Shown here: positions 19,548-27,670 of the stretch, one piece after another
Layout: every line of letters starts with the position of its first letter
Numbering within the stretch: position 1 is the stretch's first letter
Assembly (NCBI RefSeq): GCF_003627995.1
Contig: NZ_CP032707.1
Coordinates: 62,001-126,000, forward strand
DNA length: 64,000 nucleotides
Direction of reading: 5' to 3'
DNA from: Brevundimonas naejangsanensis
GTDB lineage: Bacteria > Pseudomonadota > Alphaproteobacteria > Caulobacterales > Caulobacteraceae
Notes under the pieces: generated by a model
The model's database searches: none
Seen by the model: the letters and a program-made list of their open reading frames with translations, nothing else
What the model was told of the DNA's origin: nothing
Program-made: the position numbers and the translations under genes

Positions 19548-20203
19548 ATGCTGACCGCCTCCGGCCCCGGCATGTCGAAGGTTTCCCGCACCGGCGCGCC
19601 CGGCTTCAGGGCGGCCACAACCGCCTCGCCCAGATCGGCCAGGGCGACAGGACGGAACACCTGATCGCCGCCCACCACCGGACTGAACAGCGGAAAGGCC
19701 GCCAGCGCCCGGATCAGGCCGGTCCCGCCGAACGCCGCCCGGTCCACTACCAGCGAAGGACGCAGGATCAGCCAGTGCAGGTCGGCGGCGCGGACCAGCC
19801 GCTCGGTCTCGGCCTTGGTGCGGGCGTAGGCCGTGCCCGCCGCCTCGTCGGCGCCCACGGCGGAAATATGGATCAGGCGGCGCACGCCCGCCCGCTCGCA
19901 CGCCTGGATCAGGGCGCGCGGCCCCACGACGTGAGCCAGCGACGTGCTGTCCCCGGCGCCATCCTGCAGCACACCGACGCAGTTCACCACGGCGTCGACG
20001 CCGTTCAGCAGCGGCGCCCACGCTTCCGGCGTCGTCAGGCGGGCGAAGTCAGCCTTGACCCAGTCGAAGGCGGGCGCCCGGCGCGCGGCCTCGAACGGCC
20101 TCCGCGCCCCAGCCCGAACCGTCCAGCCCGCGACCGACAGGGCCGCCGCCAGATGCGATCCGATGAAGCCGTTGGCCCCCAGGACCAGAACCCGTCCGCT
20201 CAT
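19502..20203 (-). CDS. NAD(P)-binding SDR-like protein, C-terminally truncated
   Basis: 233 residues. The start VLVLGANGFIGSHLAAAL is the GxxGxxG NAD(P)-binding loop of atypical short-chain dehydrogenases (NDUFA9/NmrA type); VNCVGVLQDG and LIHISAVGAD follow. Related proteins in this bacterial group run on into a C-terminal membrane domain. Here the frame leaves homology at about 19547-19555 after DMPGPEAVSM, reads 13 unrelated residues and stops, while the membrane part continues in another frame. An internal deletion has most likely joined the two. The NAD domain itself looks intact and may still be made, but the full protein is broken. Confidence 0.65.
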   Translation of the reverse strand: MSGRVLVLGANGFIGSHLAAALSVAGWTVRAGARRPFEAARRAPAFDWVKADFARLTTPEAWAPLLNGVDAVVNCVGVLQDGAGDSTSLAHVVGPRALIQACERAGVRRLIHISAVGADEAAGTAYARTKAETERLVRAADLHWLILRPSLVVDRAAFGGTGLIRALAAFPLFSPVVGGDQVFRPVALADLGEAVVAALKPGAPVRETFDMPGPEAVSMARGRASPSSCCAPT

Positions 20204-20213
20204 GATCGCCGCA

Positions 20214-20663
20214 TCACCCCAGCACCCGGTCCGTCATGTCCACGCCGTCGGGCGGCAGGGCGCACCAGGCCTGGCCCGGAAAGCGCCGTCGATGACGTGC
20301 GACCCAATCATAGAGGGCGTCCCGCAGCGGCCGCGGAACCAGGCGTCCCGCCGTCGCCAGGCGATAGGGAAACGGCAGGGTCGCGGCCAGATGCAGCACC
20401 CCGTCCGAGCGGCCGATGGCGCGCCCATTCTCGATCACCAGCATGGTCGAGGGATCGTCAGGCGACAGGCCGTAGTGCCGCAGCAGGGCCCGACCCAGTT
20501 CCGACTGCGTCGGCGCCAGACGGAACCTCGGCCCGTGCTTCAGCAGGGTGCGCGCGGAGTGGGAGCACAGGGCGCAGTCGCCGTCGAACAGGACCAGCGG
20601 CCGGTCGTCCGCAAAGGACGGCACGGCCGGGTCGTCGCGATAGCTGTAGGCCCCCTGCCCCAC
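20214..20663 (-). CDS. DCC-family thiol-disulfide oxidoreductase-like protein (DUF393)
   Basis: 149 residues. The signature VLFDGDCALCSHSART carries the DxxCxxC motif that names the DCC family, followed by the usual LRRHYGL-like and DGVLHLAATLPFPYRLATAGRLVPRPLRDALYDWVA segments. The family is thioredoxin-like and of unproven role. The start is a GTG at 20663; the frame stays open upstream into ssb, but the family usually begins just before LVLFDGDC. It lies 22 bases after ssb and 10 bases before the truncated SDR gene; DCC and SDR/DUF2269 genes being neighbours suggests they once worked together. Confidence 0.85.
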   Translation of the reverse strand: MGQGAYSYRDDPAVPSFADDRPLVLFDGDCALCSHSARTLLKHGPRFRLAPTQSELGRALLRHYGLSPDDPSTMLVIENGRAIGRSDGVLHLAATLPFPYRLATAGRLVPRPLRDALYDWVARHRRRFPGQAWCALPPDGVDMTDRVLG

Positions 20664-20685
20664 GCCGCGCTCGTTCGCGTCGAAC

Positions 20686-21180
20686 TTAGAACGGAATGTC
20701 GTCGTTCAGGTCGTAGCTTTCCTTCGGGCCCGAGGGCTTGTTGGCGCCGCCGGTCGAGAAGCCCGAGGAGTAGTCGTCGTCGCGGCCGCCGCGGTCACCG
20801 CCGCCCATGCCGCCGCCCTGGCTGTCGCCGCGGCCGCCCAGCATGGTCAACTGGCCGTTGAAGCGCTGGATGACGATCTCGGTCGTGTATTTCTCGACGC
20901 CCTGCTGATCGGTCCACTTGCGCGTCTGCAGCGCGCCTTCGACGTAAACGGTCGAGCCCTTCTTCAGATAGTTCTCGGCCACCTTGACGATGTTGTCGTT
21001 GAAGATGACCACCGAGTGCCACTCGGTCTTTTCCTTGCGCTCGCCCGTCGCCTTGTCGCGCCACGTCTCCGAGGTGGCGATGCGCAGGTTGGCGACGCGG
21101 TCGCCGTTGTTCAACGAGCGGATTTCCGGGTCCCGCCCCAGATTGCCGACCAGAATGACCTTGTTGACGCTGCCCGCCAT
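20686..21180 (-). CDS. ssb: Single-stranded DNA-binding protein
   Basis: 164 residues. The OB-fold starts [20 protein letters not shown] and includes [25 protein letters not shown] and [12 protein letters not shown]; a glycine-rich linker leads to the acidic tip DLNDDIPF that binds replication and repair partners. It coats single-stranded DNA during replication, recombination and SOS repair. A perfect alphaproteobacterial LexA box lies 57 bases upstream of the start codon, so the gene is expected to be DNA-damage inducible. Confidence 0.98.
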   Translation of the reverse strand: MAGSVNKVILVGNLGRDPEIRSLNNGDRVANLRIATSETWRDKATGERKEKTEWHSVVIFNDNIVKVAENYLKKGSTVYVEGALQTRKWTDQQGVEKYTTEIVIQRFNGQLTMLGGRGDSQGGGMGGGDRGGRDDDYSSGFSTGGANKPSGPKESYDLNDDIPF

Positions 21181-21236
21181 GACCGATGTCCTTTTATTTG
21201 TCTTGTCGTCCGTCCCTTAACCGAGACCGACGAAAT

Positions 21237-21251
21237 GTTCCAGTTTTGTTC
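21237..21251 (-). promoter_or_regulatory. LexA (SOS) box upstream of ssb
   Basis: GTTC-CAGTTTT-GTTC on the plus strand, a direct repeat with exactly 7 bases between halves, which is the LexA operator known in alphaproteobacteria. It lies 57-71 bases before the ssb start codon, in the expected core-promoter zone of a gene whose transcript starts near an A/T-rich stretch. I infer LexA repression of ssb. Confidence 0.75.
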
Positions 21252-21272
21252 GCTCCACAAAGGGAGGCGGAT

Positions 21273-21692
21273 TTAGTTGGGCGCCACGGCGACGGGGCGC
21301 CCGTCGATTTCCCGCTGGATGGCGCCCGGAATGGCCAGACGGCCGTCGCCGGTGCGCGCCAGGGCGAAATAGCGCTGGCCTGTCAGGCTCTTGCCGAACT
21401 GAACACCTTCGCGATCAACGAAGATGAACTGCCCCTGATAGGCGCCGACCACCTCGCTCTTGCTGCCCCCCAGGCCGAGAAAGCGCAGGCGCATCTCTTC
21501 GAGCCGTGCAGCGCAGAACTCGATCTGCGGCTGGTCGCGGGCCACCACGTTGAACAGGGGCTTGCCGCTGGCGATCTCGCCCGCGTGATAGCAGACGCCC
21601 TCGTCCAGAGGCGCCTTGACCTGCTGGCTGTTGCAGGCGGCCAACCCCGTCGCGCCGAGCACGGCGACCAGTCCAATGATGGGGAAACGCAT
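21273..21692 (-). CDS. Small lipoprotein of unknown function
   Basis: 139 residues. The N-terminus MRFPIIGLVAVLG leads to lipobox LAAC with the lipidated cysteine at residue 20. The mature part has VCYHAGEIASGKPLFNVVARDQ and a C-terminal region GQFIFVDREGVQF that alternates beta-strand-like residues; there is no catalytic motif I recognise. The stop is 20 bases beyond the LexA box of ssb, and the start is 5 bases after the upstream gene, with which it is probably cotranscribed. Both proteins appear to be envelope-bound. Function unknown. Confidence 0.75.
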   Translation of the reverse strand: MRFPIIGLVAVLGATGLAACNSQQVKAPLDEGVCYHAGEIASGKPLFNVVARDQPQIEFCAARLEEMRLRFLGLGGSKSEVVGAYQGQFIFVDREGVQFGKSLTGQRYFALARTGDGRLAIPGAIQREIDGRPVAVAPN

Positions 21693-21697
21693 CGTCG

Positions 21698-22366
21698 TCA
21701 CAGCTCCGGGAACTGACAGTTGCGGTCCTGTTGGGCCAGGGTGCGGAAGCGGCTGTTGTCGGTGGACTGCTCCACGCGACGCGGCACCAGGCGCAGGGTG
21801 GTGTCGCCCCAGCGGCCATAAAGGGCGTCGCCCGGCCGCACGCAGGTGCCAGCGTAGAGCGCCTGGACGCAAGCCCCAAGGCTCATGCCGCCAGACACCT
21901 GGCGCCATTCCGATCCCGTGTGACGCAGGCAGGCCGAGCCGGAGGCGGCGGGCGCGGGACGCGGGGCCTCGGCCGGGCTCGGCTGGCCGGCGGGGGCGAC
22001 TTCGACCATGGCGACGGCGGGGGCCTCGGGCGGAGGAGCGAAGGAGGCCGTCGGAGCCGCCGCCAGGGCGCCCGTCGAATCCAGCCCCACATCCAGGGCG
22101 CTGGTGGCCACGCCGTTGCGTCTGGCGCAGTCGGCCAGGGTGGCTAGGCCGACGAACTGGCCATCAACGAAGCAGCGCAACTCACGCGTCGGCTCCAGCG
22201 TCGGCGCCTCGGCCACATCGATGGTCAGCCCGCCTTTGGACGCCGGCGGCGCCTCGACCGGACCGCCGCGCCCGCCGCTGAAGACCAGGGCGGCCGCCAC
22301 CGCGCCGACGACGGCCAGGCCGGCGCCGACGATGAGGACCGTGCGATTGTCTTTGGAAAGGGCCAT
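21698..22366 (-). CDS. Membrane-anchored periplasmic protein of unknown function
   Basis: 222 residues: a short cytosolic start, one transmembrane helix (about residues 10-29, VLIVGAGLAVVGAVAAALVF), then a periplasmic part with two cysteine-containing segments (LRCFVDGQFVGLATLADCA and ACLRHTGSEWRQVSGGMS... CVQALYAGTC) separated by a proline/alanine-rich linker. GDALYGRWGDTTLRLVPRRVE near the end may bind a ligand. No named family recognised. The paired cysteines suggest disulfides. It is the first gene of a two-gene unit with the lipoprotein at 21273-21692. Confidence 0.75.
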   Translation of the reverse strand: MALSKDNRTVLIVGAGLAVVGAVAAALVFSGGRGGPVEAPPASKGGLTIDVAEAPTLEPTRELRCFVDGQFVGLATLADCARRNGVATSALDVGLDSTGALAAAPTASFAPPPEAPAVAMVEVAPAGQPSPAEAPRPAPAASGSACLRHTGSEWRQVSGGMSLGACVQALYAGTCVRPGDALYGRWGDTTLRLVPRRVEQSTDNSRFRTLAQQDRNCQFPEL

Positions 22367-22445
22367 GCAGCTCTCAACGCTAACGAAGGCCCCACTAACC
22401 CCGTCCGCCCCACGGCCGTCAACCGAAAGCGCCGTCCGCCCCAGC

Positions 22446-25148
22446 TTAGCCTGTGAGTCGCGCCAAAGCCGCCTGATAGTTGGCCAACTGAGCCTTAAGA
22501 TAGGCGGGCGCCTTGCCGGTGACGGGCGGCTTGGACGCCTCGGGCGACAGGGCGCGATAGGCGTCGCGCATGGCCTTGATCGCCAGCACGAGCTGATCCT
22601 TGGCCTTGGCGATGCCCTCGGCGCTCGACAGGTTGAGCGTGGCCGGCAGGTTCACGCCGAAGGTCTTCTTCTCGTCCGCCGTCTTGCCGATGAAGCCGGC
22701 TGACAGGCCCAGCCCCGCCAGAGCATCGCGGCCCGCCTCGCCGGGAATCAGCACCGCCCCGCCCCGCCCGTCGGCGCCGGTGATCGACAGGCGCTGGACC
22801 CCGCCGCTGGTCACGCGGGTGTCGCCGTCCATGCCGGTGACATAGTCCCGGTCGGTCTTGATCGTCACCTTGAGCTGGCGCCCGGATGCCAGTTCGATCT
22901 TGCGCGCCAGGGTTTGCAGGGTGTCCTTGGCCTCGATGGTCACGGCCGTCTGGCGCCCCGTCGCGGGGTTCTGCACATAGAAGCGATCGCCCGCGCGCAA
23001 GGCGGTGGCGTCCACCAGGGCCTTGGAATCCTTCTGGTCGATCTCGCCCTGGGGCAGACCCAGCCGGTCCAGGACGCTGGCGCCGCCGGACGACACCGTC
23101 AGGGCCAGCGGCTTGGCCTGATTATCCGCCGCCGCCCAGGTCTGGCTCCATTCGACCTGACCGGTCAGGGGATCCAGTCGCGCCAGATAGCCACGCGACG
23201 GAACATCCTCCTTGGCGCCCAGGGCGCGATCCGAGACGCCGGTCAGCCAGACCTTGCCGTCGTGCACCTTGACGTCGGCGGCGCTGTCGTCCCCCGCCCC
23301 GCCGTAATAGGTCAGCCGATCAGCGCCGGAAGCGGTGAGGTCAGTCGACAGGGCGGCGACGAAGGCGTCCATGCCGCCCGCATGGGCGTTGTTTACCTGG
23401 CCCGCGTCCAGGCCGCCGTTCCGCGTGGCGCCCGAGACGATCAACCGCCCGTTGGCCACCGCCAGGCCGGCGATCTCTCCGCCCCGGGCCGCCCCGAGAT
23501 CGCGCGTGGCCAGGAGTTCGGGCGCGCCGCTGGGACCAATGCGAAAATGGCGGATGACGAAGGCGCCGTTCTCGACCCCCGCCGTATAGAGGTTGTCGCC
23601 GTCGACGGTCATGGCCTGGACGTTGTCGTCGCCGGCCGTGCCGAACTGGGTCGATCCCGTCGCCGTCGCCTTGATCGGGGCCAGGCTGTGAACCTGGCTC
23701 TCGCTGAAGGCCTGCACGTAGCCGTCCCAGCCGCCCACAACCGAGGCGCCCGGCATGGCCGACTTGGCCCGCCCCGCCACATAGACGCGCCCGTCAGCGT
23801 CGAAAGAAACGGCCGTGGCCTCGTCCTCGGCCTTGGCCCCGCGCCTATGGGTCCACTGCTCGCGGCCGTCGGCGTCGAAGACCGTGACGAAGCTGTCCGC
23901 CAGCGTCGTCGAGACGCCGGTTTCGCCTGGCGCCAGCCCGCCGACCACCGAACCCGCCACCGCCACGCGCCCGTCCGCATCCACGGCGATGGCGTAGCCG
24001 CTGGCCGTCGAGGCGGCGCCCAAGGCGCGGCTGACCACGACCTTGCCCGCCGAATCCAGCTTCATCAGGACGACGTCGGCCTGCCCCTTGATGGGCTGGG
24101 TCGACGATCCGGCGCTGACGTCGGCGACGACCCACATCGAGCCGTCCGGCCCGGCCGCGCTGGCCCGAACCGTTTCGACGCCTTCGGGCAGGCCGGAGAC
24201 GCCGCTGCGTCCTTCGACCCAGAAGCGCTCTCCCGGTCCTGCGGCCGGATTGCCGTCGGGGTCGAACTTGAGCACCTCGTGCCCGCCCTTGGTCCCCGCG
24301 CCCTGCACCACCTGGACCGCGTCGCGGCTTTCCGCCGGAACGAAGCTGATCGTCTCGATCGACGTTCCGCTGACCGTCAAGCCCCAGCGCGTCGGCCCGG
24401 CCGGCAGGGTGATGGTCTTGTCGCCCACCTTAAGGGTGCGCGGCTCGCTCTCGATCTGCTGGCGATGAATGCGCGTCTCGACGCCCGCGGCCTCCAGTTT
24501 GCCGTTGATATGCCCCAGCACAGCGTCGAGCGTGCGCGGCGTCGCCCCCATCTCCGCCAGGTCGATGTCGACCGTCCGGGTTCCCAGGATCGTCTTGACC
24601 GAGATGCCGAAGCGCACGTCGCCCTGGAAGGCTGCGACTTCGTCCGCCAGGCCGCCTTCGTGAATCGGGCCCGTCATATATTTCGGATTGTCGCGCGCGA
24701 CGGCCGCCGTGGTCTGGCGCTGCGTCGCCGAGGTTCCCTGCACGATGTTCACGCCCTCGAACTGGGCCGACGCCAGGAAATCCGTCACCTCGGTCAGGCC
24801 CACCGTGAAGCGGCGAGCCAACTGATCGGATTCCAGCCGGGTGAGGTTCCGCTCCGACGCCCGCATGACGATGGCCTCGAGCATGGACAGGCCCTGATAC
24901 AGGGCGAAGATCTTGCGATAGTCCCCGGCCGACGCGCCTTTGACATCAAGGACAGCGCTGTTCTCGTTGACGAATTTCCGACCGCTCAGCGCCGTGCGGA
25001 GAAGCTCGGTCTGGCTGGGCTTTTCCTGGGCCGCCAGGTTCCAGGGCGCCGTGGGCTGGGTCTTGGGCTTGCGTGCGGACGGCAAGGCGCCGACGCCGCC
25101 CTCGGCGCCGAACAGACCAAGCAGATAGCTGTTATTGATCGCCGCCAC
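22446..25148 (-). CDS. flaEY: FlaEY-like flagellar protein: beta-propeller between flagellin-like ends
   Basis: 900 residues. The first 160 residues are helical and flagellin/FlgL-like (YRKIFALYQGLSMLEAIVMRA, TDFLASAQFEGVNIVQG). Residues of about 290-700 contain repeated strands such as YAIAVDADGRVAVAGSV and ATAVSFDADGRVYVAGRAKS, typical of SBBP-type beta-propeller repeats. The C-terminal 200 residues return to a filament-like part with helices and KDQLVLAIKAMRDAYRAL. I recall a Caulobacter protein called FlaEY with this plan, affecting flagellin and filament assembly; the symbol is given on that recall. The start is GTG with a GGAGG site. It is last in the flagellin cluster. Confidence 0.7.
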   Translation of the reverse strand: MAAINNSYLLGLFGAEGGVGALPSARKPKTQPTAPWNLAAQEKPSQTELLRTALSGRKFVNENSAVLDVKGASAGDYRKIFALYQGLSMLEAIVMRASERNLTRLESDQLARRFTVGLTEVTDFLASAQFEGVNIVQGTSATQRQTTAAVARDNPKYMTGPIHEGGLADEVAAFQGDVRFGISVKTILGTRTVDIDLAEMGATPRTLDAVLGHINGKLEAAGVETRIHRQQIESEPRTLKVGDKTITLPAGPTRWGLTVSGTSIETISFVPAESRDAVQVVQGAGTKGGHEVLKFDPDGNPAAGPGERFWVEGRSGVSGLPEGVETVRASAAGPDGSMWVVADVSAGSSTQPIKGQADVVLMKLDSAGKVVVSRALGAASTASGYAIAVDADGRVAVAGSVVGGLAPGETGVSTTLADSFVTVFDADGREQWTHRRGAKAEDEATAVSFDADGRVYVAGRAKSAMPGASVVGGWDGYVQAFSESQVHSLAPIKATATGSTQFGTAGDDNVQAMTVDGDNLYTAGVENGAFVIRHFRIGPSGAPELLATRDLGAARGGEIAGLAVANGRLIVSGATRNGGLDAGQVNNAHAGGMDAFVAALSTDLTASGADRLTYYGGAGDDSAADVKVHDGKVWLTGVSDRALGAKEDVPSRGYLARLDPLTGQVEWSQTWAAADNQAKPLALTVSSGGASVLDRLGLPQGEIDQKDSKALVDATALRAGDRFYVQNPATGRQTAVTIEAKDTLQTLARKIELASGRQLKVTIKTDRDYVTGMDGDTRVTSGGVQRLSITGADGRGGAVLIPGEAGRDALAGLGLSAGFIGKTADEKKTFGVNLPATLNLSSAEGIAKAKDQLVLAIKAMRDAYRALSPEASKPPVTGKAPAYLKAQLANYQAALARLTG

Positions 25149-25263
25149 CCAAACCTCCGCGAACCACCTTCGCCCGCCACGGTAACGAACTGTTTAACAG
25201 TCGCCCGGAACCGTCGCTGTTCGCCGCCGTTCCCGCCTCGCTACAGCCGAGGTGAGATCGCCC

Positions 25264-25386
25264 ATGTCACGCGTGCGCTGGATGTTGATGAGGCTGATGA
25301 GCCTCTACGGCCTGTTCCCCCGACCGGCGCGTCGTCGACCGCCGCCGCTGTCGCTGGGGCACGGTCCGTCCCGCCGCCTCGGCTAG
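25264..25386 (+). CDS. Possible 40-residue basic protein opposite the flagellin cluster
   Basis: A short frame on the strand opposite to all flagellar genes. It begins MSRVRWMLMRLMSLYGLF, a hydrophobic, amphipathic stretch, then becomes arginine/proline-rich. The start ATG has a strong site, GAGGTGAG, 7 bases upstream, better than most genes here. It stops at TAG 25384-25386, 8 bases before the stop of the convergent flagellin gene. It could equally be chance in GC-rich DNA; no homologue is known to me. Confidence 0.35.
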   Translation: MSRVRWMLMRLMSLYGLFPRPARRRPPPLSLGHGPSRRLG

Positions 25387-25394
25387 GAGCCCCC

Positions 25395-26222
25395 TCAGCC
25401 CTTGAACAGGGACAGGATGATCTGCGGTGCCTGGTTGGCGATCGACAGGGCCTGGGCGCCCAACTGCTGCTGGACCTGCAAGGCCTGCAACCGCGCGCTT
25501 TCCCGCGCCATGTCCGCATCCACCAGATTGCCGATGCCGGTCTCCAGCGAGTCCATCAGCTTGCCGACGAAGATGGTGTGCTTTTCGATCTGCTTGGCCT
25601 GAGCGCCGAGTTCGGCCAGACGGCTGTTTGCCGTAGTCAGCGCCGTTTCAACCGCCGCCAGGGCCGTGTCAGCGTTGGTCTGGCTCGTCAGATCCAAGCC
25701 GCCATCGAGCGCCAGGCCGACCAAGGTCAGATTCTGCCGGTTCATCGAGATCGTTTCGGACGCATCGGCGTTGGCGAGGAAGTCGAGCACTGCCGCCGAA
25801 CTTCCATCAAGAATGTTTTCGCCGTCAAAGGACGCATTCTTGGCGAAGGACTCCAGCGACAACAGCAGCGACTGGAACTCATCGTCGAACGCCTTGCGCG
25901 TCGCTGCCGAAGCGGACGGATCCGCCGCCGCCGTCGCCTTCTGACGGATTTCCACCAGAATGTCAGAGATCTGCTGCCCCGCAGCCAGAGCCACGTCGGC
26001 GACCGAGGTCGCGCGATTCAGGCTGGTCTTGACCGATTCCAGCGCGCTCATGTCCGAACGCTGGTTCTGGGCGATGGCCCAGGTGGCGGCGTTGTCCTTG
26101 GCGCCCTGAACCTTCAGGCCCGTATTCACTCGTCCCTGAGTCGCCGCCAGCTTCTGTGTGGTGGCGTTCAGGTTCTGAAGCGCGATCAGCGCCGGCGCAT
26201 TCGTGATTACGCTGTTGGTCAT
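25395..26222 (-). CDS. Flagellin (second gene of cluster)
   Basis: 275 residues, the size of the Caulobacter-type short flagellins without a D2/D3 surface domain. The N-terminal D0/D1 helix reads NAPALIALQNLNATTQKLA and GLKVQGAKDNAATWAIAQNQRSDM; the C-terminal half has LGAQAKQIEKHTIFVGKLMDS, GNLVDADMARESARLQALQVQQQL and QALSIANQAPQIILSLF. It is secreted through the flagellar type III apparatus and polymerises into the filament. Relative to the other flagellin it keeps the terminal helices but differs in the middle. No sigma-54 site is evident directly upstream; it may be read from the cluster promoter or an unrecognised one. Confidence 0.96.
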   Translation of the reverse strand: MTNSVITNAPALIALQNLNATTQKLAATQGRVNTGLKVQGAKDNAATWAIAQNQRSDMSALESVKTSLNRATSVADVALAAGQQISDILVEIRQKATAAADPSASAATRKAFDDEFQSLLLSLESFAKNASFDGENILDGSSAAVLDFLANADASETISMNRQNLTLVGLALDGGLDLTSQTNADTALAAVETALTTANSRLAELGAQAKQIEKHTIFVGKLMDSLETGIGNLVDADMARESARLQALQVQQQLGAQALSIANQAPQIILSLFKG

Positions 26223-26306
26223 GGCAGTTCTCGCCCCAGATTCGATTCTGGCGAGCAGTAATGACGCTGATTCCTGATCGTATGGTTAACGGCGCGGAAA
26301 GGCCTG

Positions 26307-26332
26307 AGCCGCCGTCCGGTCAACCGGCGGCT
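26307..26332 (-). terminator. Stem-loop between flaG and the second flagellin gene
   Basis: AGCCGCCG and CGGCGGCT form a perfect 8-base stem around a 10-base loop that itself contains CCGGT/ACCGG. It lies 24 bases after the flaG stop. There is only a weak T stretch (CCTTTCC) downstream on the minus strand, so it may act as a partial terminator or an mRNA stabiliser that sets relative flagellin levels. Confidence 0.45.
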
Positions 26333-26355
26333 CCAGGCGACAAAGCTACGTTCGA

Positions 26356-26637
26356 CTAAGCCTTGGTGGCGATGAGCTCGCCGACGTCATAGGCGGGGCT
26401 TTCCCGCATCTTGAGCACTTCTTCACGCGGCAGTTGGCGAATGACCTCGCCGGTCACGCGATCAAGGGTCTTGTAAACGAAGCCCGAGGCTTCCTTCTCG
26501 ATCGTCAGGCGATAGCGCCCGGCGTCGATGGTGTCGTCCTGCGTCGCGCGCGCGGCCTGCTGGACATCGTAGCCGGCGGCGTGGGCGTCGGGATTGATGA
26601 AGGTTACGCTGGACAGTCCTGCGACATTATCAGCCAT
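26356..26637 (-). CDS. flaG: FlaG-family flagellar protein
   Basis: 93 residues. The C-terminal half, LTIEKEASGFVYKTLDRVTGEVIRQLPREEVLKM, is the signature of FlaG, in which the I-R-Q-(L/I)-P turn is near invariant. FlaG proteins affect filament length or flagellin handling in several bacteria. The ATG at 26637 (MADNVAGLSS) was chosen because the next upstream start adds only non-conserved residues running into the intergenic hairpin. It lies between two flagellin genes in the same direction, which supports a filament role. Confidence 0.85.
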   Translation of the reverse strand: MADNVAGLSSVTFINPDAHAAGYDVQQAARATQDDTIDAGRYRLTIEKEASGFVYKTLDRVTGEVIRQLPREEVLKMRESPAYDVGELIATKA

Positions 26638-26684
26638 TTCCTTATTGCGCGGCCTGGCCGCGCCTCCCGTCATGACGCGGGATC

Positions 26685-26713
26685 AGGGGCGGACCTGACG
26701 ATCCGCCCCCTTT
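26685..26713 (-). terminator. Stem-loop after the first flagellin gene
   Basis: GGGGCGGA and TCCGCCCC pair around an 8-base loop, 15 bases past the flagellin stop. The T stretch (CCTTTC) is on the plus-strand side, so it is not a textbook terminator for the minus-strand transcript; it may slow 3' decay of the flagellin mRNA. Confidence 0.45.
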
Positions 26714-26727
26714 CAACCGTGTCGTGT

Positions 26728-27504
26728 TTAGCGGAACAGACCCAGCAACATCGAGCTGGACTGGTTCGCGATCGACAGCGCCTGCACGCCCAGCTGCTGC
26801 TTGGTCTGCAGAGCCGTCAGGCGAGCGCTTTCCTTGGCCAGGTCGGCGTCCACCAGGTTGCCGATGCCGGTTTCCATGGCGTCTTGCAGCTTGGTGTTGA
26901 ACGTCAGCTGACGATCCAACGTCTTCGACTGCGTGCCCAGCTCTTGCATCACCGTGGCCAAGCCGTCGATGGCCGCCTGGACATCATCGGCGGTCGAAGC
27001 CGAAGTCAGAGCCGGATCCGCATAGGCGACGCCCAGGTCGACCGTGCTGGCGCTATCCAGGCCGGTCCGAACGCCGCCCGTGCTGACGGCGAAAGCGTTG
27101 ACGTCGTCGAACTTTGCTGCGCCGTGCGCGGCGGTGATTTCCGCGGCCAGCGCCGTCATATCCGTCTCATAGGCCGTAGTATCTTCGCCGGCGGCCGTGC
27201 CGGCTTCGATGGCGACGGCCAGAGCCTTCATTTCGCTCAGAGCCGCCATGATCGTGTCGCCGGCGGCCAGGCCGACGTCCACCACCGAGCGGCCGCGCTG
27301 GATCGAGTTCTGGACGGCGTCCAGCGCCCCCATGTCGGCGCGCAGCGTCTGAGCAACGGCCCAGATGGCGCCGTTGTCCTTGGCCGAAGAAACCTTCTGG
27401 CCGGTGTTGACGCGGTTCTGGGTGGTTTCGAGCGCCTTGTTGGTGGCGTTCAGGTTTTGCAGCGCAATTTGAGCGCCATAGTTCGTGTTGATGCTGTTAG
27501 CCAT
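26728..27504 (-). CDS. Flagellin (first gene of cluster)
   Basis: 258 residues, filament subunit. N-terminal landmarks are NTNYGAQIALQNLNATNKAL and NTGQKVSSAKDNGAIWAVAQTLRADM; C-terminal ones are LGTQSKTLDRQLTFNTKLQDAME, GNLVDADLAKESARLTALQTKQQLG and QALSIANQSSSMLLGLFR. The hypervariable middle is reduced to about 60 residues. It is the promoter-proximal gene: a sigma-54 site with exact spacing lies 76 bases before its ATG, and two FlbD-like dyads lie further upstream, so it should be a late (class IV) flagellar gene as in Caulobacter. AAAGGA precedes the start. Confidence 0.97.
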   Translation of the reverse strand: MANSINTNYGAQIALQNLNATNKALETTQNRVNTGQKVSSAKDNGAIWAVAQTLRADMGALDAVQNSIQRGRSVVDVGLAAGDTIMAALSEMKALAVAIEAGTAAGEDTTAYETDMTALAAEITAAHGAAKFDDVNAFAVSTGGVRTGLDSASTVDLGVAYADPALTSASTADDVQAAIDGLATVMQELGTQSKTLDRQLTFNTKLQDAMETGIGNLVDADLAKESARLTALQTKQQLGVQALSIANQSSSMLLGLFR

Positions 27505-27580
27505 TTTGGCTGTCCTTTGTCTTCGACGATGTCCGACGCCATTTTGGCTGCCGGGAGCATTCTGCTCGGTCGACCCCGTC

Positions 27581-27595
27581 GCAAGGAGCGGGCCA
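27581..27595 (-). promoter_or_regulatory. Sigma-54 (RpoN) promoter for the first flagellin gene
   Basis: On the minus strand the site reads TGGCCCG-CTCC-TTGC, with the essential GG and GC 10 bases apart as in the consensus TGGCACG-N4-TTGCW. Transcription would start near 27569, giving a leader of about 65 bases before the flagellin ATG. Only the A of GGCAC is changed. Confidence 0.75.
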
Positions 27596-27670
27596 AGGCA
27601 GGCCGCCAGGGACCAAATCTCAGGTCATTGAATTTGCTGCGTTAGGTTTTGGAAACCATGTCGCGCCACC

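Noticed and set aside
25179..25198. CtrA-like box (TTAA-N7-TTAA) upstream of the FlaEY-like gene
   Set aside because: The minus strand has TTAA-ACAGTTC-GTTA, which misses the second half-site; too weak to call.
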